Source: Rhodoferax sp. (GTDB taxonomy: Bacteria > Pseudomonadota > Gammaproteobacteria > Burkholderiales > Burkholderiaceae_C). Taken from it: a DNA stretch of 62,971 nucleotides. The position numbers and the translations under genes were made by a program. This document shows, in pieces, positions 51,177-61,441 of this stretch (its first letter is position 1; each line of letters opens with the position of its first letter). Where the stretch lies: assembly GCA_020048895.1 (NCBI GenBank), contig JAIFLV010000012.1:1-62971 (forward strand). Reading direction: 5' to 3'. Under the pieces are notes generated by a model. That model was not told the origin of the DNA, did not search any database, and saw only the letters and a list, made by a program, of their open reading frames with translations.

Positions 51177-54100
51177 CGATTTCAGACCCGAGTCCGCGCC
51201 TGCAGCCCGGATTCCTTGCATTCCACAGCAACCGCTCGGAGAAGTTGGCGGAAGTCGTGATCCACTGGATGCGTCGCCACCCCTTGGGGCCGCTCGACGA
51301 AGAAGTCATCCTGGTGCAGAGCAACGGCATGGCCGAGTGGGTCAAGATGGAGATGGCGCGCATAGGCGGTGTATGCGCAGCCACCCGTGTCGAGCTGCCC
51401 TCACGTTTCCTCTGGCGCACCTACCGGCAGGTGCTCGGGCGCGACGCCGTACCTGGCGAGTCGCCCCTGGACAAGGTGCCGATGGTGTGGCGACTGATGC
51501 AACTGCTGCCCACGCTCGTTTCCCGGTCTGACTTTTCTCCCGTGGCGGGGTTTTTGTCGGGCGAAGAGCCCGATCGCATGCTGCAATTGGCCTCCAAGCT
51601 GGCGGACCTGTTTGATCAATACCAGAACTACCGCGCCGACTGGCTCCAAGCCTGGGCGCAGGGGCATGACCACCTGATTCTCGCCAATGGCATCAGGGTT
51701 GATGTTCCGGCAGAGCAGCGTTGGCAACCCGAACTCTGGCGCGCCGTATTGCAGACTCTGGACGACCAGCAGAGCCAGGCCATTCGACCCCAATTGCAGC
51801 GGCGGGTGATGGATGTGCTGAGCAGCGGTTCGCCACTGGCAGGCAAAGTCGCACAGCGTGTCATTGTCTTTGGCATGAGCCAGATCCCGTTAAACACCCT
51901 GCAGGCACTCGCAGCCCTGTCCAGGCACAGTCAGGTGATGCTTGCAATACCCAACCCTTGCCAGTACTACTGGGGTGACATCATGGATGGGCGCGAATTG
52001 CTCCATGCACAACGTCGACGCCAACCCCTGCGCAAGGGGCGGGAACTTTCGACCTTGCCATTGGAAGACATGCACGCCCACGCGCATCCGCTGCTTGCTG
52101 CCTGGGGACGCCAGGGGCGGAACTTCATTCGCCAACTTGACGCCTTCGATGATGTGGAAAAGGCCAAGCAGCTGTTCAACCTGGCGCGCATCGATTTATT
52201 CGATGAGGCCGAAGAAGACGCTGATACGCCATTGCTGCTAAAGGTGCAGAACCGGATCCGTGACCTGGTGCCATTGTCGGAACACAACGAGAAGTCGGTT
52301 GCTCCCCAAGACCAATCCATCATCTTTCACAGTGCCCACAGCACGGTGCGCGAACTCGAAATTCTGCACGACCAGTTACTCCATCTGCTCGCGGACCGCA
52401 GCGGACCGTCACCCATCAATCCGCGCGACATCATCGTGATGGTCCCGGATATTGCGCAACTCGCTCCCGCCATCCGGGCGGTGTTCGGTCAGTACAAACG
52501 CACTGACGCACGCTTCATTCCGTTTGACATCGCCGACATGAGTGCGAAGTCTGACAGCCCGCTGATCGGCGCGCTGGACTGGTTGCTGCGTCTGCCGACC
52601 CAGCGCTGTCGCATGAGCGAGTTGGTGGACTTGCTGGAGGTTGGGCCCATCGCTGGCAGATTCGGCATGGACCCGCAGGCCCTGCCCAAACTTACCGCAT
52701 GGATGGCGGGTGCCGGCATCCGTTGGGGGCTCAATGGTGCGCACCGCACGGACCTGGGGTTGGGCGAGTGCGCAGACCAGAACAGCGCCTGGTTCGGTTT
52801 GCGGCGGATGTTGCTTGGCTACGCCAGTGGTGCAGTACCGGCTGATGCCGGGCTGGATATTTTGGAGGCGATCGAGCCGTATGCGGAAGTGGGTGGGCTG
52901 GAAGCCGAACTCGCAGGGTCCCTGGCGCACTTGCTGCAAGCATTGTTGAAGTGGTGGAAGGTGGCAAGCAGTCCGGCCACGCCGGCGATCTGGGTTGACC
53001 GGTTTCGGGAGTTGCTGCTCGATATGGTGCAGTGCGAGACGGACCCCGACAAACAGGCACTGCGCGCCATGGAAGCGGGACTAGTCGCGTGGCAGGAGGC
53101 TTGTGAACAATCCGGCTTTAGTGACGAAATGCCCTTGGTCGTGGCGCGTTCTGCTTGGCTGGAGGCGGTGGAGACGCCCAGCCTGAACCAGCGTTTCCGG
53201 GCAGGTGGCGTCACCTTCTGTACCCTGATGCCCATGCGTGCCATTCCCTTTGAAGTCGTTTGCCTGCTGGGAATGAACGATGGCGACTACCCCCGGCGTA
53301 CCACGCGCAGTGATTTCGATTTGATGGGCTTGCAGGGTAGTTCACGGCCCGGCGACCGCTCGCGGCGTGACGATGACCGCCAACTGATGCTGGAAGCCTT
53401 GCTGTCCGCCAGGCAGGTTCTTTATGTCAGCTGGTGTGGGCATAGCGTGCGCGACAACAGCGAGCAACCTCCATCGGTTCTGGTGTCGCAACTCCGTGAT
53501 TACCTGAGCGCGGGCTGGGGCAAGGAGGTGGTCAGCCGTCGCACGACACAGCACCCGCTTCAGCCATTTAGCCGACGCTATTTCGAGCAGGGCAGCCCGC
53601 TGGTCACGTTCGCCCGGGAGTGGAGGGCCGCCCATGCATCCCAGGGGCATGAGGAAGGTGCAGACCGTGCGCCTATTCCGATTGAGCCGATGGCACCATT
53701 CATACCATCACCCAACGCCCCTGTGACGATCAGCCAGCTTACCCAGTTCCTGCGCAATCCCGTCAAGGCATTTTTCAGGCATAGGCTACAGGTGGTCTTT
53801 GATGAAACGCAAGAGGAGAACTGCGATGACGAGAGCTTTGGTGTCGACGGCTTGCAGCAGTACGGACTGATCGGGCAACTGCTTGTTACCGCGACTGCGC
53901 AATCGGATGCGGCACAAGAACAGCTTTGCGTCGCTCGGTCCCTCGCCAAGCTCCGAAAATCCGGGGCATTGCCACTCAGGGTGTTTGGAGATCTCGAGCA
54001 GCAAAGTCTCGACCAGACGCTGGCAACCATGCTGGGTGCATGGCGTATCGAACAAGCCAGGTTCCCGCACAGCGCCAGGCGCCAATCTGTCCGAATCGAG

Positions 54101-54703
54101 GAGGGGTCTGTCGTGCTGGAGGACTGGATTGACCATCTGCGCGGCAGTGCTGTAGAACCTGAACCTTTTGCGCAAGAGGCCCTTGGCAGTTCAGTGGCCT
54201 GGCTGGAATTGCAACCCAGCAGACTTCTTGTCAAAGTCCGAAAAGACTACTTTGCGCGCCCGGAGAAGCTGTTGGGAGCCTGGGTGAAAACACTTGCGAT
54301 CGCCGCCAGCGGAACGGTTGCCTATGGCATCCTGGTGGGCCGCGATGGCGTGGTGGAAATCCCACCGTACCCCAAGGAAAGGGCCGAAGAAACGCTCAAA
54401 GGCCTGCTGCAACTGTGGCTCGCTGGCATGAACGCTCCACTTCCCTTGCCACCCAAGACGGCATTGGCCTTTGTGGCGGCGCAAGATACCGTCACTGAGT
54501 ACGAGGGTGGTCACATGTCCCGCGGCGAAGTACAGGACGCATGCCTGGCCCGGATATACCCGGACTTCGCAGCCCTGGCAGCCGATGGTCGGTTTGAAGC
54601 GCTGGCAAATGCCGTCTACGCACCGCTTTTGGAATGGGTGAAGCAACAGGTCAAAGTCAAGGTGCTCACAACTGTTGAGGAAAGTGCCGAGGGGACTGCA
54701 TGA
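51173..54703 (+). CDS. recC: Exodeoxyribonuclease V (RecBCD) gamma subunit
   Basis: The 1176-residue protein has the RecC N-terminus (FLAFHSNRSEKLAEVVIHWM, then EEVILVQSNGMAEWVKMEMA) and the helicase-like but catalytically degraded domains with FGMSQIPLNTLQALAALSRH and VMVPDIAQLAPAIRAVFG. It has MRAIPFEVVCLLGMNDGDYPRR, and near the C-terminus FLRNPVKAFFRHRLQVVF, all diagnostic. RecC recognises Chi and guides the unwound strands. The start is TTG 51173: it overlaps the xseB stop (TTGA) and has GGAGA 9 nt upstream; there is no nearby ATG. Coupled to recB by ATGA. Confidence 0.95.
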   Translation: MTISDPSPRLQPGFLAFHSNRSEKLAEVVIHWMRRHPLGPLDEEVILVQSNGMAEWVKMEMARIGGVCAATRVELPSRFLWRTYRQVLGRDAVPGESPLDKVPMVWRLMQLLPTLVSRSDFSPVAGFLSGEEPDRMLQLASKLADLFDQYQNYRADWLQAWAQGHDHLILANGIRVDVPAEQRWQPELWRAVLQTLDDQQSQAIRPQLQRRVMDVLSSGSPLAGKVAQRVIVFGMSQIPLNTLQALAALSRHSQVMLAIPNPCQYYWGDIMDGRELLHAQRRRQPLRKGRELSTLPLEDMHAHAHPLLAAWGRQGRNFIRQLDAFDDVEKAKQLFNLARIDLFDEAEEDADTPLLLKVQNRIRDLVPLSEHNEKSVAPQDQSIIFHSAHSTVRELEILHDQLLHLLADRSGPSPINPRDIIVMVPDIAQLAPAIRAVFGQYKRTDARFIPFDIADMSAKSDSPLIGALDWLLRLPTQRCRMSELVDLLEVGPIAGRFGMDPQALPKLTAWMAGAGIRWGLNGAHRTDLGLGECADQNSAWFGLRRMLLGYASGAVPADAGLDILEAIEPYAEVGGLEAELAGSLAHLLQALLKWWKVASSPATPAIWVDRFRELLLDMVQCETDPDKQALRAMEAGLVAWQEACEQSGFSDEMPLVVARSAWLEAVETPSLNQRFRAGGVTFCTLMPMRAIPFEVVCLLGMNDGDYPRRTTRSDFDLMGLQGSSRPGDRSRRDDDRQLMLEALLSARQVLYVSWCGHSVRDNSEQPPSVLVSQLRDYLSAGWGKEVVSRRTTQHPLQPFSRRYFEQGSPLVTFAREWRAAHASQGHEEGADRAPIPIEPMAPFIPSPNAPVTISQLTQFLRNPVKAFFRHRLQVVFDETQEENCDDESFGVDGLQQYGLIGQLLVTATAQSDAAQEQLCVARSLAKLRKSGALPLRVFGDLEQQSLDQTLATMLGAWRIEQARFPHSARRQSVRIEEGSVVLEDWIDHLRGSAVEPEPFAQEALGSSVAWLELQPSRLLVKVRKDYFARPEKLLGAWVKTLAIAASGTVAYGILVGRDGVVEIPPYPKERAEETLKGLLQLWLAGMNAPLPLPPKTALAFVAAQDTVTEYEGGHMSRGEVQDACLARIYPDFAALAADGRFEALANAVYAPLLEWVKQQVKVKVLTTVEESAEGTA

Positions 54704-57700
54704 ACACGAAGACCTTGAAGCCCGACACCGATGCAACGTCTGGTTCGCACGCAAGCCGGGTTCTGCAGGCGGAAAGCTTCGATCTGTGGGGCAGTCGCCT
54801 GATTGAAGCCAGTGCCGGTACCGGAAAAACCTGGACCATTGCCGCCCTGTATCTGCGCCTGGTGCTGGGACATGGTGCGGAGCATGGCTTTGGTCGGCCG
54901 CTGCGACCCTCGGAAATATTGGTAATGACCTTCACCCGGGCTGCAACGCGCGAACTCTCGAACCGCATCCGGGAGCGGCTGATCCTGGCAGCGCAAACGT
55001 TCCGTGGGCAAATACCTCTAGACACCAACGATCCCTTCCTTGAATCGTTGATGGCAGCGTATCCGGCAGGGCAAGCGCGCGACCATGCAGCGTGGTTGCT
55101 GTCTCTGGCGGCTGAAAGCATGGATGACGCCTCCGTGCACACCATCGACGCCTGGTGCCAGCGCATGCTGCGGGAACATGCATTTGACAGTGGCTGCCTG
55201 TTTGACGAGGAACTGGTGGCAGATGAGGATGCCATGCGGCTGCAGGCGTGTCAGGACTACTGGCGTCAGAACTGCTATCCATTGAAGCTGGAATCCCTGG
55301 AACATGTTCTGAAGGCTTGGGCCAACGTAGAGAGGCTTGTGCAGGACATGAAGGCCATTCTTGGCCAAGGGGTGCCTGCGTCGGCGGGTGCGGGTACGCT
55401 GGAAGATGCACTTGCGCAGGCAGATGCAATACGCAAGGAAGCGCTTGCCAAACTCAAGGTCGGATGGGCCACCCGTGCCGATGCCATGCAGGACTGGCTC
55501 CTGGGCCAACTCCCGGCTAAAGCCAACGGGTGGGCTACTTTGCGACAAGCCGATGTCGAGAAGTGGCTTGGGGTACTCAAGGCATGGGCGCTGGATACGG
55601 GAGACGGTTCGCTCCAAGATGCCATGGGCAAGACAGCCTGGGAACGTCTTACCCCCGATGGTTTGCAAAAGGTACGCGTGGTGGGTGCCCCCGCTATTGC
55701 GTTCCCCAAAGATTTCTTTGAGTTTGGTGAGTTGCAGACCGCACTGGAAAAACTCCCCATAGTCAAAACGGCATTGCGTCAGCATGCTGCCGCCAATGTT
55801 GCGCAACGCTTGCAGCGGCTAAAGCGTCAAAGCGGCAGCTTTGGTTTTGCAGACATGCTGACCCGGCTCAACACGGCATTGCGCAGCCACAACGGTGCTC
55901 GCCTGCGTGAACGCATCCTCGGCCAATACCCGGTGGCGATGATCGATGAGTTTCAGGACACGTCGCCATTGCAGTACGACATCTTTAACCAGATTTACCA
56001 GACCCGGGCCAATGACCGTGCGAGTGCCCTGCTGCTGATCGGCGACCCCAAGCAGTCCATCTATGGCTTTCGCGGTGCAGATATTTACAGCTACATGCAA
56101 GCGCGCAAGGCGACGACCGGGCGGCACTATGTACTGGAAACCAACTTCCGCTCCACGCAGCCCTTGGTCGATGTCGTCAACCGCTGGTTTGAACGTGCCG
56201 AGGGTGTGCGAACGGAAGGTGCATTCATGTATCGCCAGGGGGATGTGAATCCGCTTCCTTTCGTCAAAGTGCGCGCCAACGGGCGCAAGGAGCAGCTTGT
56301 CAGCGCAGTGGGCCTCGTACCCGCCATGACGCTCGTACATGACCTGGAGATCCGCAACGCAGAAGGTTCCCGCAAGGTCTTTGCTGCACGCTGTGCCGAG
56401 CAAATCGTCACCTGGCTCAATGATTCAGAAGCGGGTTTTGCAGAAGAGGGTAGGCCCATCCAACCCTTGCGCCCGGCCGACATTGCTGTTCTGGTGCGCA
56501 CTGGCAAGGAGGCCGACGCAGTGCGCCAGGAGCTTGCCTTGCGTTCAGTTGCTTCGGTATACCTCTCGGACAGAGACTCGGTGTTTGAGAGTGCCGTTGC
56601 ACACGATCTGGTGCACTGGTTGCGCGCCGTTGCGTCACCGCAGGACGTCAGGCTGGTACGTGCTGCGCTGGCAACCGGTACCGTGGGTCTGAGTCTGGAC
56701 GAACTGGGCTGGCTTGCCGGTAATGACGATGCTTTCGACGCCCGCAGTGCACAACTGCGTCAATTGCGCACCGTGTGGCAGACGCAAGGGGTGCTGGCCA
56801 TGTTGCGGCAAACCCTGCACCAACTTGGTTTGGCTTGCTCCTGGCTCCCGGACCTGAACGGTGAGCGCAAGCTGACCAACTACCTGCACCTGGCCGAACT
56901 GCTGCAAACGGCCAGCAGTAATCTCGACGGTGAGCAGGCCTTGATCCGCTGGTTGCAGACCGAGATCAGCGAGGGCGGTGCGCAGGGAGACGAACAGGTC
57001 GTTCGCCTGGAAAGCGATGCAGATCTGGTGAAGGTCATCACCATCCATAAGAGCAAAGGACTGGAGTATTCCGTGGTCTGCCTGCCTTACGCGACCAGTT
57101 TTCGTAAGAAGGACAGCAGGATCACCCCCTTCGTTAATCTGGCCGATGAGAATGGCGACCGTCACTTGCGTTTGGACTATGACAAGAATGAATTGGCACT
57201 GGCCGATAGAGACCGCTTGCGCGAAGATCTGCGTCTTTTGTATGTAGCCCTGACCCGGGGTCGCCATGCGCTGTGGGTGGGATTCTCTGCCCTGAAGACG
57301 GGAAACAGCAACGTTTGCGTCTCGCACAACAGTGCAGCTGGCTATCTGCTCGGCGGAGCCGATCCGATGGACGCCACAGATTGGCTGGAGCCGCTTGAGG
57401 GGTTTGCTTCTGGTGACCAGAACATCGTCCTCAGCGCAGCAGCGGTGGAGACACCATGCACCGCCCTCAAAGGTGACAACAGTTACGCAGCCTTGCAGGG
57501 CACGCTGAACTACTCGGCAGAGTTTGAGCGCAACTGGAAGATTGGCAGCTTCTCCCAGCTGATCCGGGACCTCTCAGCTACGCCATCGGGCTCTGAGTTG
57601 TCCCTGCTGCAAACGCCACGACCTGCGGACGATGAAGCCGATGTCGTGGATGCTTCTGCTACACAGCCAGTCGCCAAAGTTGCCAACCCGCCAAGCCAAC

Positions 57701-58425
57701 ACGCCTGGCACAAGTTCCCCAAAGGAGCCGAAGCCGGCAACTTCCTGCATGACCAAATGGAATGGCTTACCTCCGAAGGCTTTGCACTTCCCGGTAATGC
57801 GTCGCTGATCCAGCGTCTGCAGCGTCGCTGTGAACGTGCCGGCCGGGGCAAAGCCGCACAGGCCGTGGTGGCCTGGTTGTCCGAAGTGGTGCAAACCCGA
57901 TTGCCCGGCCCCGATGCCACGCTCATGGAGTTGGTGCATGTGCTGCCGGAAATGGAGTTCTGGTTGCCTGCAGACCGTATCGACGCCCGGCAAATCGATG
58001 CGCATTGCCGCACCTACGTTCTTGCAGGTGTCGATCGACCCTCTCTGGCGGAGCGCCAACTCCACGGGATGCTGATGGGCTTTGCAGACCTGGTGTTTGA
58101 ACACGACGGCAAATACTGGGTGCTGGACTACAAGTCCAACTACTTGGGCGAGGACGATGCGTCTTACAGCCGCGATGCCCTGGCGCACGCCATGACACAC
58201 CATCGCTACGACGTACAGGCCGCGATCTATATGCTTGCGTTGCACCGATTGCTCGCACTGCGCCTTGGCGATGCCTACAACCCTGCGCAACATCTGGGCG
58301 GGGCGGTGTATCTGTTTCTGCGCGGCATCCAGGGGCCGCAAAGGGGGGTGTGCCTGATCCCGGCAAGCATCCCTCTGATGGATGCGCTGGGTGCCATGCT
58401 CAGCGACGCTCAGGTGCAGGTATGA
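54700..58425 (+). CDS. recB: Exodeoxyribonuclease V (RecBCD) beta subunit, helicase-nuclease
   Basis: The 1241-residue protein has a superfamily 1A helicase: Walker A IEASAGTGKTWTIAALYLRL near residue 38, MTFTRAATRELSNRIRERL, motif II AMIDEFQDTSPLQYDIF, LLIGDPKQSIYGFRGADIY, LETNFRSTQPLVDVVN and ITIHKSKGLEYSVVCLPY. The C-terminal nuclease domain has GFADLVFEHDGKYWVLDYKSNYLG with the metal-binding Asp and the Lys (about residues 1128-1144). It unwinds and degrades double-strand ends and loads RecA with its partners. ATG 54700 overlaps recC (ATGA) and its stop overlaps recD in the same way. Confidence 0.97.
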   Translation: MNTKTLKPDTDATSGSHASRVLQAESFDLWGSRLIEASAGTGKTWTIAALYLRLVLGHGAEHGFGRPLRPSEILVMTFTRAATRELSNRIRERLILAAQTFRGQIPLDTNDPFLESLMAAYPAGQARDHAAWLLSLAAESMDDASVHTIDAWCQRMLREHAFDSGCLFDEELVADEDAMRLQACQDYWRQNCYPLKLESLEHVLKAWANVERLVQDMKAILGQGVPASAGAGTLEDALAQADAIRKEALAKLKVGWATRADAMQDWLLGQLPAKANGWATLRQADVEKWLGVLKAWALDTGDGSLQDAMGKTAWERLTPDGLQKVRVVGAPAIAFPKDFFEFGELQTALEKLPIVKTALRQHAAANVAQRLQRLKRQSGSFGFADMLTRLNTALRSHNGARLRERILGQYPVAMIDEFQDTSPLQYDIFNQIYQTRANDRASALLLIGDPKQSIYGFRGADIYSYMQARKATTGRHYVLETNFRSTQPLVDVVNRWFERAEGVRTEGAFMYRQGDVNPLPFVKVRANGRKEQLVSAVGLVPAMTLVHDLEIRNAEGSRKVFAARCAEQIVTWLNDSEAGFAEEGRPIQPLRPADIAVLVRTGKEADAVRQELALRSVASVYLSDRDSVFESAVAHDLVHWLRAVASPQDVRLVRAALATGTVGLSLDELGWLAGNDDAFDARSAQLRQLRTVWQTQGVLAMLRQTLHQLGLACSWLPDLNGERKLTNYLHLAELLQTASSNLDGEQALIRWLQTEISEGGAQGDEQVVRLESDADLVKVITIHKSKGLEYSVVCLPYATSFRKKDSRITPFVNLADENGDRHLRLDYDKNELALADRDRLREDLRLLYVALTRGRHALWVGFSALKTGNSNVCVSHNSAAGYLLGGADPMDATDWLEPLEGFASGDQNIVLSAAAVETPCTALKGDNSYAALQGTLNYSAEFERNWKIGSFSQLIRDLSATPSGSELSLLQTPRPADDEADVVDASATQPVAKVANPPSQHAWHKFPKGAEAGNFLHDQMEWLTSEGFALPGNASLIQRLQRRCERAGRGKAAQAVVAWLSEVVQTRLPGPDATLMELVHVLPEMEFWLPADRIDARQIDAHCRTYVLAGVDRPSLAERQLHGMLMGFADLVFEHDGKYWVLDYKSNYLGEDDASYSRDALAHAMTHHRYDVQAAIYMLALHRLLALRLGDAYNPAQHLGGAVYLFLRGIQGPQRGVCLIPASIPLMDALGAMLSDAQVQV

Positions 58426-60443
58426 ACGTTTTCACAGTCGAAACTTCGAGTGCCACTGTGGCGACACTTCATGCCTGGGCTGACAAGGGCTGGCTGCGTC
58501 GACTGGACAGTGCCATGGCTGCCTTCATGCTGGAAATGGATGCGGCGGCATCACCCGTTTTGCTCCTCTGCACTGCCGTGCTTGTACACATGGAAGGCCG
58601 CGGACACACCTGCCTGCCGCTCAGCGCTCTGGCAACAACTCCCGACGATGTACTCGCCTGGCCACCGCTTGCACAGGTCGAAGTGCAAGCGCTTTGGGGT
58701 AGCCTCCCTGCTGGCTTGGGTCACTGGCTGAGCGCATTGCTGTCGAGTCCCCTGGTTCGGTCGTCCAACGACACGACGGACCTCGGACAACCGCTGGTAC
58801 TGGGCGGTACCGAGACCGAGCCTCTGCTGTACTTGCGACGCTACTGGCTGCACGAGCAACAGACTGCCCGAGCGATTTTTCAGCGCTGTGTGTCTAGCCA
58901 GGAAGTTGATGAGCCATTGGCTGCCGGGTGGTTGGACCGGCTCTTTGACGCACCTGACCAACCCGCTGATGGAGCCAAAGAGGTCGACTGGCAAAAACTT
59001 GCCTGTGCGGTGGCCCTGCGCGCAAGCCTGACCGTCATCACGGGCGGTCCTGGCACCGGCAAAACCTACACCGCAGCCCGACTGCTGGCGCTGCTGTTTG
59101 CAATGAGTGAGGCCCCCCAGAGCCTGCGCGTTGCGCTGGCTGCACCAACAGGTAAAGCTGCCGCACGGTTGCGGCAGTCCATCGATTTTTCACTGCAGGA
59201 GCTGAGTGCACGCCTGGGCAATGATCTTGATCTGGCATCCCTGACAAAGCGTATGGGGGCGGCCAAAACCTTGCATTCGCTATTGGGTGCCCGCGTCGAC
59301 AAGCGGGAATTCCAGTTCAATGCCACCAACCTGCTGGACGTCGATGTTTTGATCGTGGATGAGACCTCCATGGTCCACCTGGAAATGATGTCAGCACTGC
59401 TGCAGGCGCTTCCCGCTGGTGCCAAGTTGATACTGCTGGGTGACAAAGACCAACTGGCCTCGGTGGAAGCCGGGGCGGTTTTGGGAGACTTGTGTCGCGA
59501 TGCAATAGCCGGGAACTACAGCACAGAGACGGCGCGCTACGCCACAGCGACGGTCTCCCAGGTGCTGCCCAAAGAGTTTCTCGCCACCATCGCCGATCCG
59601 CATCCCTTGGCACAGCAGACGGTCATGCTGCGCAAGAGTCGCCGCTTTGGTGGGCTCATCGGTCAATTTGCACTGGCCGTCAATGCGGGGCAATGCAGCC
59701 ACGCATACGACTTGATCACGGGCGACACCACCGGCGTACTGCAGACCACGAAGCAGCCTGTCGTGGAGACGGTCTTGGACCTTGCCGTCCAGGGCCGAAC
59801 CGGGGCCACGGCCTGCTATGCCGACTACCTTCGGCTTATCAATGGACGATCCAGCGCAGAGACGCACAAGGAAAGCGACCATGAGGATTGGGTGAGGCGG
59901 GTGTTGCGGGCCTTTGATCGCTTTCGAATTCTTTGTGCAGTCCATGACGGCGATTGGGGTACGCGCAGTTTGAATCAGGCTGTCCCGCGCGCCTTGGAGC
60001 GTGCCGGATTGTTGAAACCCCGAGGCGAGTGGTTTGCCGGGCGCCCAGTCATGGTCACCCGTAACGACCCTGCACTGGGCGTATTCAACGGCGATGTGGG
60101 TGTAACTTTGCCCGGCCCGCCGGGGTCGATAGCACTGCGGGTTTATTTTCTTGATGGGGACACACTGCGCTCTGTAGGTGTGAGTCGGCTCGCGCATGTG
60201 GAACCAGCGTTTGCAATGACGGTGCACAAGAGTCAGGGGTCGGAGTTTGTACACGTTGCATTGGTGCTGCCGCAATTTGGAAGCAACGTACTGACACGCG
60301 AATTGGTCTATACAGGCATCACCAGGGCACGAGAAAACTTCACATTGATGGAGCCGCAGCCCGGATTGCTGCAGTGGGCCACCGAACGTGAGTCACAACG
60401 CGCCAGCGGGCTTGGGTTGCAGTTGCTCAGCCACAACGGTTAA
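58422..60443 (+). CDS. recD: Exodeoxyribonuclease V (RecBCD) alpha subunit, 5'-3' helicase
   Basis: The 673-residue superfamily 1B helicase has Walker A ITGGPGTGKTYTAARLLALL near residue 207, a preceding ACAVALRASLTVI, ALAAPTGKAAARLRQSI, motif II VLIVDETSMVHLEMMSALLQAL, ILLGDKDQLASVEAGAVLGDL and a C-terminal AMTVHKSQGSEFVHVALVLP with ELVYTGITRARENFTLM. An insertion after the GDKDQL motif (about residues 355-390) makes it about 65 residues longer than E. coli RecD. ATG 58422 overlaps the recB stop (ATGA). Last gene of the operon; 142 nt separate it from the next gene. Confidence 0.97.
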   Translation: MNVFTVETSSATVATLHAWADKGWLRRLDSAMAAFMLEMDAAASPVLLLCTAVLVHMEGRGHTCLPLSALATTPDDVLAWPPLAQVEVQALWGSLPAGLGHWLSALLSSPLVRSSNDTTDLGQPLVLGGTETEPLLYLRRYWLHEQQTARAIFQRCVSSQEVDEPLAAGWLDRLFDAPDQPADGAKEVDWQKLACAVALRASLTVITGGPGTGKTYTAARLLALLFAMSEAPQSLRVALAAPTGKAAARLRQSIDFSLQELSARLGNDLDLASLTKRMGAAKTLHSLLGARVDKREFQFNATNLLDVDVLIVDETSMVHLEMMSALLQALPAGAKLILLGDKDQLASVEAGAVLGDLCRDAIAGNYSTETARYATATVSQVLPKEFLATIADPHPLAQQTVMLRKSRRFGGLIGQFALAVNAGQCSHAYDLITGDTTGVLQTTKQPVVETVLDLAVQGRTGATACYADYLRLINGRSSAETHKESDHEDWVRRVLRAFDRFRILCAVHDGDWGTRSLNQAVPRALERAGLLKPRGEWFAGRPVMVTRNDPALGVFNGDVGVTLPGPPGSIALRVYFLDGDTLRSVGVSRLAHVEPAFAMTVHKSQGSEFVHVALVLPQFGSNVLTRELVYTGITRARENFTLMEPQPGLLQWATERESQRASGLGLQLLSHNG

Positions 60444-60585
60444 AAGAAATCCGCTTCGTGGGAGTCATCCACAATTTCAACCAGGGGGCAGATCCCTGGC
60501 CTACGGGATTCAAGTGCGCGGCCTCAATCATGCGCAATGTGGTGGCTAGAATTGGCACGCTCATTTCAATCACCGGGACAACACC

Positions 60586-61407
60586 ATGCCAAGAAATTCT
60601 GCGTCCCCAACCTCGATGCGCGCAGGGCGGCCTACTGCATTGGTGACGGGAGCCTCTGCGGGCATTGGCGAGGCTCTGGCGCATTGTTTTGCGAGTGCCC
60701 ATTTCGAACTGGTACTCGTGGCGCGCAGTGCGGACAAGCTCGAAGCCCTGGGCGCTACATTGTCTGCACAGTATGGGGTAACGGTACGCGTCGAGCCCTG
60801 CGACTTGTCGCGTTCGGGAGCTCCCGCCAAGTTGGCAAAGAGACTGAAGGACATTTCGATTGACGTGCTGGTCAATAACGCAGGCGTGCTGGAGCAGGGC
60901 AGTTTCATAGCGATTGCGCCGCAACGCCACCAGGCGATCATTGACCTCAACATCAGCAGTCTGACTGCCATGCTCGCCCTCTTTGTACCTCCGATGGCAC
61001 AACGCGGTCACGGTCGGGTGCTCAATGTTGCTTCGGTCGGGGCATTTCAGCCAACACCTTCGCTGGCGACTTATGCCGCCAGCAAGGCGTATGTGCTGTC
61101 GCTGTCGGAATCTTTGTCCGAAGAGTTGCGCGGCACGGGCGTCAGTGTGACGACTTTGTGCCCGGGTATCACGGCGACCAATATGCTGACCCAGGCAACC
61201 GGCGCCAATGACAAGCTTGGTCAACTGCCCGCCTTTCTGGTGGGTGACGTGCAGAACGTGGCCGCAGATGGTTTTGCAGCCTGCATGCGGGGCGACGCCA
61301 TTTGCGTGCCGGGCGTCATCAATCAGGCGGCCATGATTGCTTCGCGCAGCGCACCCAAGTGGCTGGTACGACGGGTCGGAGGTTTCTTTGGTCGCCGCGC
61401 GGTATAG
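60586..61407 (+). CDS. Short-chain dehydrogenase/reductase
   Basis: The 273-residue classical SDR has the cofactor motif ALVTGASAGIGEALAHCFA, DVLVNNAGVLEQG, and a Ser in LNVASVGAF. The active-site pattern Tyr-x-x-x-Lys is present as YAASKAYVLSLSESLSEEL, with the later CPGITATNM. An Arg after the first glycine motif (VARSADK) favours NADP(H). The C-terminal region (PGVINQAAMIASRSAPKWLVRRV) is typical of the DltE-like SDRs. ATG 60619 (MRAGRPT) is an alternative start. It stands alone after recD; substrate unknown. Confidence 0.93.
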   Translation: MPRNSASPTSMRAGRPTALVTGASAGIGEALAHCFASAHFELVLVARSADKLEALGATLSAQYGVTVRVEPCDLSRSGAPAKLAKRLKDISIDVLVNNAGVLEQGSFIAIAPQRHQAIIDLNISSLTAMLALFVPPMAQRGHGRVLNVASVGAFQPTPSLATYAASKAYVLSLSESLSEELRGTGVSVTTLCPGITATNMLTQATGANDKLGQLPAFLVGDVQNVAADGFAACMRGDAICVPGVINQAAMIASRSAPKWLVRRVGGFFGRRAV

Positions 61408-61441
61408 CCGCAGGCGGTCGAGAAATAGCGATAGTCTTGTG

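Noticed and set aside
59391..60275. 294-codon minus-strand frame opposite recD
   Set aside because: It is antisense to conserved helicase motifs and has no supporting signal.
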